From assembly GCF_002954765.1 (NCBI RefSeq), contig NZ_MTPW01000001.1:819501-883500 (forward strand): a stretch of 64,000 nt of DNA. The letters run 5' to 3'. Numbering within the stretch: position 1 is the first letter of the stretch; each line of letters begins with the position of its first letter. The notes under the pieces are model-generated. The model saw nothing but the letters and a program-made list of their open reading frames with translations. It had not been told where the DNA came from and made no database searches. The stretch comes from Nonlabens arenilitoris. GTDB lineage: Bacteria > Bacteroidota > Bacteroidia > Flavobacteriales > Flavobacteriaceae. Position numbers and translations under genes: made by a program. Of this stretch, positions 17,192-25,780 are shown in pieces.

Positions 17192-18018
17192 AATAAGATC
17201 ATTAAAGTAAAAAGGACGAGTACTAAATTGCGATACAAGACCCAAGAAATAGTAGGCCACCAGCCGAGTTGCATAGATTTACAACGGCGCACGTGTTCCA
17301 TTAACATCACACCTACTACCAATCCAAATATACCTAGAAGCGCATAACCGCTTAAGGTTACAAAAGAAGTAAGCAATAACACAGGCAATAATAATATACC
17401 ACCTAAAGCAGATACCGCACTCATGTTTCCTAAATAATCCCAACCGTTTTTAGGAGCGATGAACTGAATCATGATTCCTTGCCAAGCGATTTGTCCAAAA
17501 CAGATAAAATACTCTACATACCACGGCGATTCAAAACCAAAATACTGACCTACCAGACCGAAATAGCTATTGAGAACCACTGCGGTAAACCAAGCGCTCA
17601 ATCCTATGAAAAGACTTCTATAAAATAAATTTCTATCTGGATTACAAGCGCGTTCTCCTTTATGAAAAGAAGTATCACCTACAATGACCTTACGATTATA
17701 AGTAATAAGTTTATAGAGATATTTTAATGGTATAAAAAACAGTGGAAAGTATAAAATATCCTTAATCCATTGTTGTCCTTGAGACACGATGTGAAACATA
17801 GCGTCCAGACCATATTTAGTTTCTTTAGTTTGTGTGTTATGTAGTGCGATTTCATTAGTTGCTCTATGCATATCTATATGCTGCGTGTGTTCTTCATCAA
17901 TGATTTGATAAGGATCGATCGTATTTCCATCTACCATGTTTAGTTTAGTAAAGGTGCTACCATAAGCCGCGCACATGGGACAATGTTGATCTATGAGAAG
18001 TTTGTGATTTTTGATCAT
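17188..18018 (-). CDS. DCC-family thiol-disulfide oxidoreductase fused to membrane helices
   Basis: 276 residues. The N-terminus carries the DCC motif DQHCPMC (DxxCxxC), typical of thioredoxin-like DCC1 proteins, followed by the usual domain to about residue 100. Residues 125-275 are hydrophobic with about five helices (FYRSLFIGLSAWFTAVVL, LLLPVLLLTSFVTLSG, LFGLVVGVMLM). Its stop overlaps the epimerase start by 4 bases, so translation is coupled. A role in thiol redox at the inner membrane is likely from the motif; the partner is unknown. Confidence 0.75.
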   Translation of the reverse strand: MIKNHKLLIDQHCPMCAAYGSTFTKLNMVDGNTIDPYQIIDEEHTQHIDMHRATNEIALHNTQTKETKYGLDAMFHIVSQGQQWIKDILYFPLFFIPLKYLYKLITYNRKVIVGDTSFHKGERACNPDRNLFYRSLFIGLSAWFTAVVLNSYFGLVGQYFGFESPWYVEYFICFGQIAWQGIMIQFIAPKNGWDYLGNMSAVSALGGILLLPVLLLTSFVTLSGYALLGIFGLVVGVMLMEHVRRCKSMQLGWWPTISWVLYRNLVLVLFTLMILL

Positions 18019-18025
18019 GATATAG

Positions 18026-18403
18026 CTATTTAGTGATTAGTGATAATTGTTCTTCATTCTCTATATAACATCTGTAAGAGATGTACATAAAGTAGATACC
18101 TAAAACACCTGAGGTTATCATCCCTAGAATAAATACCATTTCTTCCATATTAGAACTCAAGTGCACATAGTCTTTACCTACTAAGAACAAAGTACCTAAT
18201 GTTAATGCGGTAAGCAATAAGTATGATTTATTCATCCATTGTATAGAACTAGATGTTCTTTTATATTGACTAAGCAACCACAGACTACATACAACCTGAA
18301 CCGCTCCAAGTGCTATCATAAATAACAGACCGAAAAAAGGAATGAGAAATAAAAATAAATTGAGGATTATTAAGACCAGATTTACTCGATACATTGTTTT
18401 CAT
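18026..18403 (-). CDS. Small four-helix membrane protein
   Basis: 125 residues, almost entirely four transmembrane helices (LVLIILNLFLFLIPFFGLL, ALGAVQVVCSLWLL, YLLLTALTLGTLFLVG, MVFILGMITSGVLGIYFMYI). No recognisable domain. It lies between the MarR gene and the DCC gene on the same strand, 7 bases before the DCC start, and has its own upstream dyad (18419-18444) matching the MarR operator, so it is probably controlled by that regulator. Confidence 0.7.
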   Translation of the reverse strand: MKTMYRVNLVLIILNLFLFLIPFFGLLFMIALGAVQVVCSLWLLSQYKRTSSSIQWMNKSYLLLTALTLGTLFLVGKDYVHLSSNMEEMVFILGMITSGVLGIYFMYISYRCYIENEEQLSLITK

Positions 18404-18418
18404 AATAGTGTAGTTTTT

Positions 18419-18444
18419 AAACTTTCAGAAATAACTGAAAGTTT
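18419..18444 (-). promoter_or_regulatory. Second MarR-type operator
   Basis: AAACTTTCAG-aaataa-CTGAAAGTTT lies 16 bases before the four-helix protein start. Its outer half-sites, AAACTTTCA and TGAAAGTTT, are identical to those of the dyad at 18992-19019. Confidence 0.65.
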
Positions 18445-18461
18445 TATTGAAATAAAAAAGG

Positions 18462-18968
18462 CTAAGAAATCGCCTTGATTAATTTTTTCATGTAATTATT
18501 GTTATTGATTTTAGTCATTAAGTTGGTTAGGTTTTCCATTTGGTGTACAAAATCTGCAAGATCTGCAAGTAGTGTTTGGAAATGAGCTACTTCTTTTTCA
18601 TCACCTTCAATTTTAGTATTGATGAGTTCGTTGAGTAATCGACGAACAGGTTCTAGCTCGCGTCTTTTACGTTCTTCCATAATATTTTGTGCGATGGTAT
18701 GCACATCATGTATCGCAACAAAAAACTCTTTGCGTTCCCCTAGTACTGTTTCTTTGCGCACCAGTCTCCAGTTAATAAGCTCACGTACGTTTGTGTTCAC
18801 ATTACCTCTAGAGAGTTGTACTTGCTCCATGATCTCGTCAGTACTTAATCCATCTTGAGAAGAAAGTAGTAACGCATGTATTTGCGCCATAGACTTTGAG
18901 ATTCCCCAAGAACTACCTAGTGAGCCCCAAGCCTGTATAAATTTATATTTCCCTTCTTCTAATTTCAT
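18462..18968 (-). CDS. GbsR/MarR-family transcriptional regulator
   Basis: 168 residues from MKLEEGKYKF. Residues 10-95 form a winged helix typical of the GbsR-like MarR group (SKSMAQIHALLLS, LSTDEIMEQVQLSRGNVNTN, RELINWRLVRKE), and the C-terminal half is helical for dimerisation. The start at 18968 is chosen because a perfect TAnnTTTG box ends only 4 bases before it; the in-frame ATG at 18983 would include the promoter box itself. The transcript may therefore be leaderless. A 28-bp palindrome covers the -33 box, pointing to autorepression. The ligand is unknown. Confidence 0.85.
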   Translation of the reverse strand: MKLEEGKYKFIQAWGSLGSSWGISKSMAQIHALLLSSQDGLSTDEIMEQVQLSRGNVNTNVRELINWRLVRKETVLGERKEFFVAIHDVHTIAQNIMEERKRRELEPVRRLLNELINTKIEGDEKEVAHFQTLLADLADFVHQMENLTNLMTKINNNNYMKKLIKAIS

Positions 18969-18972
18969 ACGA

Positions 18973-19019
18973 CAAATATACACTAATATTTTAAACTTTC
19001 AATAATTATTGAAAGTTTA
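18973..19019 (-). promoter_or_regulatory. MarR promoter with overlapping 28-bp operator
   Basis: Minus-strand TATATTTG (18980-18973) is the -7 box. TTG at 19002-19000 is the -33 box with exactly 19 bases between. The perfect palindrome TAAACTTTCAATAA/TTATTGAAAGTTTA spans 18992-19019 and buries the -33 box. The same palindrome lies 40 bases before the divergent lipoprotein gene. Confidence 0.75.
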
Positions 19020-19058
19020 GTTTGAGTAATTTATTTAATGAGTTTTCGTTACTTTTAT

Positions 19059-19694
19059 ATGATGCGTATACTATTCATTCTTTTTGTTTTAATCCTAGGT
19101 ATCTCATGTACTGAAAAGGTAGAAGAACCTGAACCATTGATTGAGATCTATGAGTTAAATAAATGGGTTGAGAGTTACGAATCTGCACCTTTGGATAGTT
19201 CTATGATTGCCAAATTCATAGAATCAAAAGTCGATACAACTCGAGTAAGGTATAGTAAAGAATTCGGTACAATTATAAATGGTGGTTTCGCAGCTATGGC
19301 TGATGACCTAAAGATTCAACCACTAATAAGCAATTCTAAAATCAAAGGATTTGATTTTAATCATGATATCATAGTGATCGACTCCTCTGCTATCGACAGT
19401 CTTTATTCTGAAATCCCTTTTCAAAAAGCAAGACAACTAGCACTAACAATTGACAAGGAAGTTATTTTAAGTTTTTATGAGCGTAGTCATCTTTCTTCAT
19501 ATCGAATAGGTAACGCTATGTTTTTTAATGGCTACAACGACTTATTACTTGAAGAACAAATACCAAAATATCCTTTTTATTTAAAACTTTGTAAAGGTCC
19601 AATGGAAAAAGTTTTTACTTTAAAACCCAACCTCAAACAAGACACCGCTTTCTACAACGCTTTCAAAAGAGCAGGAAAGATTATAGCTGAGTAG
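19059..19694 (+). CDS. Lipoprotein, first of a tandem pair
   Basis: About 211 residues from MMRILFILFVLILGISC, a standard lipoprotein signal. The mature part begins EKVEEPEPLIEIYELNKW and ends KQDTAFYNAFKRAGKIIAE. It is paralogous to the next gene, sharing the opening and closing motifs while the middle has diverged. No domain recognised. An earlier start at 19038 would put charged and aromatic residues before the signal. Its promoter region includes the MarR operator, so it might belong to that regulon. Confidence 0.75.
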   Translation: MMRILFILFVLILGISCTEKVEEPEPLIEIYELNKWVESYESAPLDSSMIAKFIESKVDTTRVRYSKEFGTIINGGFAAMADDLKIQPLISNSKIKGFDFNHDIIVIDSSAIDSLYSEIPFQKARQLALTIDKEVILSFYERSHLSSYRIGNAMFFNGYNDLLLEEQIPKYPFYLKLCKGPMEKVFTLKPNLKQDTAFYNAFKRAGKIIAE

Positions 19695-20408
19695 ATGAAA
19701 AATATTTCAAAATATATTGTAATTATAATTCTATTTGTACTGCTCTTTTCTTGCAGTAATAAAGAAGAAGAACCTAAACCATTGATTGAGATTTACCAAC
19801 TCAATAAAAGAATTGCTAGTTACGAAGGAAAAGCTGTCGTTTTCACAAAAGAAATGACCGAAAAAGATTCCGAATTCACTCAGCGTTATCAAGATATAAT
19901 ACGTAGAACGGCAGATGGAAATTGGACACCTAATGGAGGTTTTACAGCTGAATCAGGTGATTTAAAATCAACTCCGATCATATCGAATGAACAAATTCTA
20001 GGTTTTGACTTTATTAAGGCAGAATTATTCTTAAAAGAAGAAGCTTGTAATTTACTTTCTGCTCCAAATAAGTTGAAAGACGACCATTCAGATGTTCAAT
20101 TAGTTATTACGTCTAATAAAGAACCAATAATGTATTTTTATAAAGCAAGTATGATGTCTAGATGGTATATAGGAAATGCTTATTTCACCTCTGGATGTGA
20201 CATCTTTTATGCCGAGGAAAAAATACCTCAAAAGAAAGATGGTTTTATTGGCCCAACATCTGACAATATTATACCTTCAAAGAGAAATGTTATTCCGATA
20301 TTCAGAGATTCTGTAAATCATCGCTATTTTGAAAAAATAGTTAACCTCAAACAAGACACCGCATTTTACAATGCTTTTAAAAGAGCCGGAAAGATTATAG
20401 CTGAGTAG
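19695..20408 (+). CDS. Lipoprotein, second of a tandem pair
   Basis: 237 residues with the signal KYIVIIILFVLLFSCSN. It starts directly at the stop codon of its upstream paralogue, so the two form one transcript. PKPLIEIYQLNKRIASYE near the start and NLKQDTAFYNAFKRAGKIIA at the end match the first copy. At the DNA level the shared C-terminus has several synonymous differences, so its protein sequence is held by selection rather than by recent copying. Function unknown. Confidence 0.78.
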   Translation: MKNISKYIVIIILFVLLFSCSNKEEEPKPLIEIYQLNKRIASYEGKAVVFTKEMTEKDSEFTQRYQDIIRRTADGNWTPNGGFTAESGDLKSTPIISNEQILGFDFIKAELFLKEEACNLLSAPNKLKDDHSDVQLVITSNKEPIMYFYKASMMSRWYIGNAYFTSGCDIFYAEEKIPQKKDGFIGPTSDNIIPSKRNVIPIFRDSVNHRYFEKIVNLKQDTAFYNAFKRAGKIIAE

Positions 20409-20420
20409 TATCTTTACAGC

Positions 20421-21077
20421 ATGAATAAGCAGCACATCATCCTATCTACCATCAATTTTGTCAAAGAACAACTCCACAATGCCGAAGGTGGACACGACTG
20501 GTTTCACATAGAACGTGTATGGAAAAATGCTAAGCTCATCGCTGCTAGTGAAGAAAACGCAGATTTGTTTATCATAGAATTAGGTGCCCTACTCCACGAT
20601 ATCGCAGATTCTAAATTCCATGATGGAGATGATACGATAGGACCTCAAGTAGCTCGTAAATTTCTAGAAGAACAAAACCTATCTGAAGATATCATTCTAC
20701 ATGTAGAGAATATTATCAAATACATTTCTTTTAAAGGTGGACATCAAGAACAAAAATTTAAAAGTAAAGAGCTGGATATTATTCAAGATGCCGATAGACT
20801 TGATGCGCTGGGCGCGATAGGAATTGCACGCACCTTTAATTATGGTGGCTTTAAAAATAGAACAATCTATAATCCAGATATCAAACCAGATTTGAACATG
20901 ACTGTAGAACAATACAAGAAAAGTACCGCTCCTACACTCAACCATTTCTATGAAAAGCTATTGCTTTTAAAAGACCGCATGAATACCTCAACCGGTAAAC
21001 AACTAGCACAAGAGCGTCATCAATATATGGAAGGTTTCCTCAATCAGTTCTATGCCGAGTGGAATGGCGAGGCCTAG
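20421..21077 (+). CDS. HD-domain phosphohydrolase (YedJ-like)
   Basis: 218 residues with the HD metal-binding set: GHDWFHIERVWKNA (first His), LLHDIADSKFHDGD (His-Asp pair), and later QDADRLDALGAIG (final Asp), followed by ARTFNYGG. This is the YedJ/YpgQ type of HD hydrolase, acting on nucleotides or similar phosphate esters by family knowledge. Convergent with the glycosyltransferase that follows, with only two bases between the stops. Physiological substrate not evident. Confidence 0.88.
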   Translation: MNKQHIILSTINFVKEQLHNAEGGHDWFHIERVWKNAKLIAASEENADLFIIELGALLHDIADSKFHDGDDTIGPQVARKFLEEQNLSEDIILHVENIIKYISFKGGHQEQKFKSKELDIIQDADRLDALGAIGIARTFNYGGFKNRTIYNPDIKPDLNMTVEQYKKSTAPTLNHFYEKLLLLKDRMNTSTGKQLAQERHQYMEGFLNQFYAEWNGEA

Positions 21078-21079
21078 AC

Positions 21080-21817
21080 CTAATTCTGACTACTAGACTT
21101 TTGTAGCTCGCTGGTCTGGCACCATTTTAAATAATACTCATAGATCTCATCTATAGTAGCGCCATTACGCTTCTTCCAGTAAATAGTGATATAAAACCAT
21201 TGTAATTTATAAACGCCTATTTCTTCATAACGTCTGGCACTAGTTTTTAACCATTTAGGAATCACATAATAGGTTCCGTGATCGTATAATCTATGGATAA
21301 GATCATAGTCTTCATAAATGGGAATATCTGTGTTATAACCACCAATTTTTTCATATAACCCTTTAGTAATATATTGTGATTGATCACCACCACGACTGGC
21401 ACGCCATGAGAATCTAGTAAACCATCCTATAATAATTAACCACCAATTCCAACTCATAAATCGCATACGGAAACAGCCTGCCGGATTTCCCTGAGAAACG
21501 GCTTGTATGATATACTTATCATAATCTTGTGGTGGAAAAGAATCTGCATGAAGAAAATAAAGGATTTCACCATTTGCGATTTGCGATCCTGCATGCATTT
21601 GTGAACCACGACCTTTTGAGGCTGTATGAAACTGTAGAGATAGTGATGGATACGCTTTCGCGAAAGCGGAAACCTGACCATCTGTATTGTCTATACTATG
21701 ACCATCTACCACAATGATTTCTATTGTATTGATATCACTTGATTTCTCAACCAAATGCGTCAATAACTGATAAATAGAATGCTCTTCATTAAGAACAGGT
21801 ATAATAATGCTAATCAT
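21080..21817 (-). CDS. TIGR04283-family glycosyltransferase (arsenosugar-type)
   Basis: 245-residue GT-A/GT2 enzyme. ISIIIPVLNEEHSIYQLL at the start and IIVVDGHSIDNTDG form the nucleotide-sugar site, HADSFPPQDYD is the DxD-like loop, and GGYNTDIPIYEDYDLIHRL is the acceptor part. The family is named for its place in arsenosugar biosynthesis clusters. DUF547, purine nucleoside phosphorylase and TIGR04282 genes follow upstream on the same strand, fitting that cluster type. A palindrome copy inside the gene encodes SAFAKA. Confidence 0.85.
   Translation of the reverse strand: MISIIIPVLNEEHSIYQLLTHLVEKSSDINTIEIIVVDGHSIDNTDGQVSAFAKAYPSLSLQFHTASKGRGSQMHAGSQIANGEILYFLHADSFPPQDYDKYIIQAVSQGNPAGCFRMRFMSWNWWLIIIGWFTRFSWRASRGGDQSQYITKGLYEKIGGYNTDIPIYEDYDLIHRLYDHGTYYVIPKWLKTSARRYEEIGVYKLQWFYITIYWKKRNGATIDEIYEYYLKWCQTSELQKSSSQN
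21653..21668. repeat. GCTTTCGCGAAAGC palindrome, copy 5
   Basis: Inside the TIGR04283 glycosyltransferase gene, read on the minus strand as S-A-F-A-K-A. Confidence 0.9.
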
Positions 21818-21855
21818 ACTATAGCTACGATAAGGAAGTAAAAGTGGTTTTTATC

Positions 21856-22632
21856 TTATTGTTTATTTAAAGACCAATCATAATCCTTGTAAGATATGGA
21901 AGCATCTTTTAATATCGCACTATTTGCATATTTATTGATGTATTCGATAATGGTAACACCTGTGTCTGTAAAATCGCTTTTATACCAGTCAAATATTTTA
22001 CTCAAACGTGGATTTGCCACATCAGACAAATCATTTTTATCTGAGTTAATAAATTCTGCAGCGGCTTTATCCATTAAGGAGTTCAAATTTGCAGCTGTAA
22101 ACGCAGTGTTTTGAAGTTTAGGACAGGAGAAACTTGCACAGTTAATTGCAAAGTGAATGCGAGGATCACCCATTTTTTGCAATACATTTTTTTCTACCGC
22201 AGCAAGAGAATAAGCCTTATCATTAATCATTACATGCTCTACTAGCCATACCTGACCTAGCGGTCCGCTAATGTCTTTAATACTTGCTGGCATATCATTT
22301 TCTAAAATTAAATCTACCGTTGCTGCGTTATATAAATTGATATAATAAGCAAACTGTTCATTGATACTAGTCGCCTTAGTAGGTGCGTTAGTATTTAGAT
22401 ATTGCAAGTATTTATTAAGTGCATTGTGATCTTTTTTAAAAGCTTTGTAATCTACAAACCCTTTATCGTCCACATGTTTTTTTAATAGATCATCCCACGG
22501 CTGGTGATCTAAAACTGTACTAGTAGCATCTGTAATTTGCTCGCCACTATTTAAGCTGGTATAATTTAAATCCTTTCCTCCTACACAGGAAGAAAGGATA
22601 AATAATGATATAATACTGTATATAAATTTCAT
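21856..22632 (-). CDS. DUF547 lipoprotein
   Basis: 258 residues with a lipoprotein signal (IISLFILSSCVGG). The DUF547 core is present: FAYYINLYNAATVDLIL, FAINCASFSCPKL with the conserved Cys pair, KIFDWYKSDF and SYKDYDWSLN. It sits between the two arsenosugar-type genes and the nucleoside phosphorylase on the same strand, a repeated neighbourhood for this domain family in my memory. It is only moderately similar to the 12843 DUF547 protein, which lacks a lipobox. Confidence 0.85.
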   Translation of the reverse strand: MKFIYSIISLFILSSCVGGKDLNYTSLNSGEQITDATSTVLDHQPWDDLLKKHVDDKGFVDYKAFKKDHNALNKYLQYLNTNAPTKATSINEQFAYYINLYNAATVDLILENDMPASIKDISGPLGQVWLVEHVMINDKAYSLAAVEKNVLQKMGDPRIHFAINCASFSCPKLQNTAFTAANLNSLMDKAAAEFINSDKNDLSDVANPRLSKIFDWYKSDFTDTGVTIIEYINKYANSAILKDASISYKDYDWSLNKQ

Positions 22633-22809
22633 GATGTTTTACTCTTTAAATGATTGTAATATGTACGATAAAAACTGGAAAGGAGTTTTGATAAGTATGC
22701 ACAAAAGATGCATAACAACTCTAGATTCTCTCAAAAATAACCAGATTACATCACAAGAACATCACAACACTAGCATAACGTGAACTATATACCAACCATC
22801 AGGAAAGTT

Positions 22810-23628
22810 CTATAATCTCTCGATAAGACTTTGGAAAAGACGCACCATTTTAGGTTCTGCCTCGCCAGCTATAGCAATGATCTCTGCAATATCTACTGCT
22901 TTTAAATCATCTGGATCACACTCATCAGTCAGTACTGACACGGCACAAACTGGTAAGTTCAAATGATTTGCAACTATAATTTCTGGTACGGTGCTCATCC
23001 CTACGGCATCTGCACCCATAAGTTTCAACATTCTATACTCTGCTCTAGTTTCTAACTGCGGACCTACTACACTGGCATAAACTCCTTTATGCATTTTGGT
23101 GCCATGTTCTTGTGCTAGTTCTAGCAATATGTTATTCATGTTTGCATCATATGGTGCACTCATATCGGTAAAACGTTCTCCAAATTCGCTCACGTTCTTA
23201 AATGCTAATGGGCTACCACCTTGCAGATTGATGTGATCATCGATAACCATCATATCACCTTTTTTCATATCTAGATTAACGGCGCCAGCAGCATTAGAAA
23301 CAAGTAAATTTTTAATACCTAAACCATGCATTACTCTTATAGGATAAGTGATGTCTATAAAATCATAACCTTCATAAAGATGAAAACGACCTTGCATAAC
23401 AACTACTTTTTTACCACCTAAATCACCATAGATCAATTTACCGGTATGAAATTCTACCGTAGCTAGAGGGAACGATGGGATGTTGTTATAATGAGCTACT
23501 TTTTGATTTTCTATAGAATCTACTAGTTGTCCTAATCCAGTTCCTAGAACGATTCCTACTTCTGGAGCATCAAATCCTTGATCAATTAAATATTCTATAG
23601 AGTCTGAAAGTTGTTTTTTACTAAGCAT
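22810..23628 (-). CDS. punA: Purine-nucleoside phosphorylase
   Basis: Cleaves purine nucleosides with phosphate to base plus ribose 1-phosphate. The 272 residues match the trimeric PNP class: VGIVLGTGLGQLVDSI at the N-terminus, VVMQGRFHLYEGYD (phosphate-binding His), LLVSNAAGAVN, MSTVPEIIVANH and VSVLTDECDPDDL near the purine site. It overlaps the stop of the TIGR04282 gene by 8 bases, so the two are translationally coupled. In arsenosugar clusters a PNP is thought to remove adenine from an intermediate; housekeeping salvage is equally possible. Confidence 0.93.
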   Translation of the reverse strand: MLSKKQLSDSIEYLIDQGFDAPEVGIVLGTGLGQLVDSIENQKVAHYNNIPSFPLATVEFHTGKLIYGDLGGKKVVVMQGRFHLYEGYDFIDITYPIRVMHGLGIKNLLVSNAAGAVNLDMKKGDMMVIDDHINLQGGSPLAFKNVSEFGERFTDMSAPYDANMNNILLELAQEHGTKMHKGVYASVVGPQLETRAEYRMLKLMGADAVGMSTVPEIIVANHLNLPVCAVSVLTDECDPDDLKAVDIAEIIAIAGEAEPKMVRLFQSLIERL

Positions 23629-24238
23629 TGATATGTTTTAAAAAGGGTTGAAATGCTGGAACGTCTTTAATATCTTCATAAAAATCGACATCGTTACGTG
23701 GCTCGAGCAATGTGTAATTTAAGTTTTTTAAATCTTTTAAAGTTTGCGCCTGTACTGTTTCTGTTCCCCATTCTTTATTTGAAAAGACATTTGCAGGCAC
23801 CTGTTTATTAAATCCTAATAAATAATAACCGCCATCCACAGCAGGTCCCATGACGGCATCATGACTGTCTAACAATTCAAATGCTTTATCTAGGTCTTGA
23901 GTAGTAAGGTCATACATGTCACTGCCTATAATAACCACTTTATCATGTGTCTTAAATGCTGTGTCAAAAGCATGCTGCATGCGCACACCTAGATCTTCAC
24001 CTTGCTGAACATGTTTTTGGTAAATCTCATTATCCCAGTCGTCATCTCGATAAAGCTGTTCTGAATACCATACCTGTGGTTGTGCGTTTACAGATTTAGT
24101 AATCTCGCGTGTATGACTTAAAAGAAATTTATAAATATCAAAAGCTGCTTGATCACCTACGGTAGCCGCTAGACGACGTTTCCCTTTTCCTAATTCTGGA
24201 TTACGAGTAAATATGATTAAAGCGTTTGTATTAGACAT
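23621..24238 (-). CDS. TIGR04282-family glycosyltransferase-like protein (DUF2064)
   Basis: 205-residue GT-A fold protein. ALIIFTRNPELGKGKRRLA at the start is the nucleotide-binding loop (resembling MobA/CofC), IIGSDMYDLTTQ is the metal-binding part, and MGPAVDGGYYLLGF is the family hallmark. Known as TIGR04282 in arsenosugar-type clusters. First gene of the four-gene minus-strand group with PNP, DUF547 and TIGR04283. The methyltransferase and radical SAM genes usually found in the complete pathway are not in this window. Confidence 0.86.
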   Translation of the reverse strand: MSNTNALIIFTRNPELGKGKRRLAATVGDQAAFDIYKFLLSHTREITKSVNAQPQVWYSEQLYRDDDWDNEIYQKHVQQGEDLGVRMQHAFDTAFKTHDKVVIIGSDMYDLTTQDLDKAFELLDSHDAVMGPAVDGGYYLLGFNKQVPANVFSNKEWGTETVQAQTLKDLKNLNYTLLEPRNDVDFYEDIKDVPAFQPFLKHINA

Positions 24239-24306
24239 AGGATTAATTATACATCAAAAATGCGAATCCTTTGTCACAATTATGTTACAGAAATGGCAAT
24301 TTTAAA

Positions 24307-24861
24307 TTATTTCTTAATGCGCTTCTCGTTTTGCTTTACAAAAGCAGCCCAACCGGTATAACTTTTACCAACTTCTATTCTACCGCTGTTGTAAAAGTGA
24401 CAAACCGCTGCTGCGAGTCCATCTGTCATGTCTAGATTTTTAGGCATTTCTTTAAAACCTAAAAGGCTTTGAAGCATTTTAGCCACTTGCTCCTTACTTG
24501 CTGTTCCTTTACCAGTAATAGATTGTTTGATCTTACGTGGTGCATATTCTGTTACGGGAATATCTCTGGAAAGTCCTGCAGCCATCGCAACGCCTTGGGC
24601 ACGACCTAATTTGAGCATGGATTGTACATTTTTACCAAAGAAAGGTGCCTCTAGCGCGATTTCATCAGGATGATGCGTATCTATCAGTTCAATAGTACGT
24701 TCAAAAATCTTGCGCAATTTCACATAATGATCTGTGTATTTGCGCAAATCCAACTCGTTCATTTGCAGGAAACTCATCTTATTTCCTACTACTTTTATTA
24801 CCCCAAAACCCATTAAAGCGGTTCCAGGATCTATACCGAGAATGATTTTTTCTGTTGCCAA
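24307..24861 (-). CDS. ruvC: Crossover junction endodeoxyribonuclease RuvC
   Basis: Resolves Holliday junctions as a dimer with RuvAB. 184 residues from a TTG at 24861 giving (M)ATEKIILGIDPGTALMGFG, which holds the first catalytic Asp. EIALEAPFFGKNVQSMLKLG (catalytic Glu), YAPRKIKQSITGKGTASKEQ and DMTDGLAAAVCH (final Asp) complete the set. A longer in-frame ORF begins at 24945 but would overlap the divergent membrane-protein gene, and relatives begin at the TTG position. The two divergent starts are only 19 bp apart. Confidence 0.93.
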   Translation of the reverse strand: MATEKIILGIDPGTALMGFGVIKVVGNKMSFLQMNELDLRKYTDHYVKLRKIFERTIELIDTHHPDEIALEAPFFGKNVQSMLKLGRAQGVAMAAGLSRDIPVTEYAPRKIKQSITGKGTASKEQVAKMLQSLLGFKEMPKNLDMTDGLAAAVCHFYNSGRIEVGKSYTGWAAFVKQNEKRIKK

Positions 24862-24880
24862 TTGTTGTATTTTTCGGGCT

Positions 24881-25780
24881 ATGACTAGCACCTGGCACAA
24901 AGCTAAGCAATTCCTCGCTCCATCTATTAAGATTCTGGTGTTCATTGGCTGTATAACACTGCTCTATTTTCAGTGGACTGACAGACCGTTGAGAATGGAT
25001 AGCATAGTTTTTTATTTAAAAGAAATTCCATTTTACTCTATCGGATTGATGTTATTGTTAAGCCTTGCAAGCTGGCTGGTGGAAAGTAAAAAATGGCAAG
25101 TATTAGTTAAGGATGTTGAAGAAATACGCTTTCGCGAAAGCGTAATACAAAGCCTCACTGCTCAAGCGGCAAGTTTCATCACACCATTAAGAGCAGGCGA
25201 ATTTGCTTATAAAGCGTTGTTTTATGACCGAGATGATCGAAAAACTATTTTGAGTAGAGTTTTTCTAGGTAATCTATGCCAGATGATCATCACAGTTTTA
25301 TTAGGTTTAATAGGTCTTATTTTCTTCTTAAAGAATGAAATACGTGACACCTTTTTTTTGATCATACTGACATTAATAGGCTTAAGTACGGTCTTCATTT
25401 TGTATGAATGGATAAAACAAAAGTGGCATATTAAAGATGTGGTGAGTCAATTATGGATGAAGACTTTAGTCCTATCGTTACTTAGGTATGTCCTATTTGC
25501 CAGTAACTGGTTGATCATTTTACAAATTATAAAAAGTGATGTTGATTTGTATACATGGCTGGATAATATCGCGGTAAATTATCTTGCAGTATCTATAGTA
25601 CCTATGTTTCAAATTTTTGATATACCTGTAAAATGGGCCGTAGCAGATATAGTTTTTAACGGTGGTATTTTACAATCGCCTATCGTCATCGCAACCACAT
25701 TAATATGGTTGACAAACACATTATTCCCAACTTTATTGGGCTGTATGTTGATTCCTTTTAAAAATCTTAAACCGATATGA
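24881..25780 (+). CDS. Lysylphosphatidylglycerol synthase TM-type membrane protein
   Basis: 299 residues from MTSTWHKAKQFLAP; the longer ORF start is antisense to ruvC and is rejected. Seven or more hydrophobic helices with the SIGLMLLLSLASWLVESKKW and SFITPLRAGEFAYKALFY motifs match the LPG_synthase_TM (UPF0104) flippase-like family without the soluble synthase part. It overlaps the downstream glycosyltransferase by 4 bases (ATGA), so the pair probably works on one envelope glycolipid. A palindrome copy encodes RFRES. Confidence 0.8.
   Translation: MTSTWHKAKQFLAPSIKILVFIGCITLLYFQWTDRPLRMDSIVFYLKEIPFYSIGLMLLLSLASWLVESKKWQVLVKDVEEIRFRESVIQSLTAQAASFITPLRAGEFAYKALFYDRDDRKTILSRVFLGNLCQMIITVLLGLIGLIFFLKNEIRDTFFLIILTLIGLSTVFILYEWIKQKWHIKDVVSQLWMKTLVLSLLRYVLFASNWLIILQIIKSDVDLYTWLDNIAVNYLAVSIVPMFQIFDIPVKWAVADIVFNGGILQSPIVIATTLIWLTNTLFPTLLGCMLIPFKNLKPI
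25127..25142. repeat. GCTTTCGCGAAAGC palindrome, copy 6
   Basis: Inside the membrane-protein gene, read as R-F-R-E-S, the same frame as copy 1 in fbaA. Confidence 0.9.

Noticed and set aside
24734..24880. N-terminal extension of the flippase-like gene
   Set aside because: It is antisense to ruvC and absent from the family; the ATG at 24881 fits.
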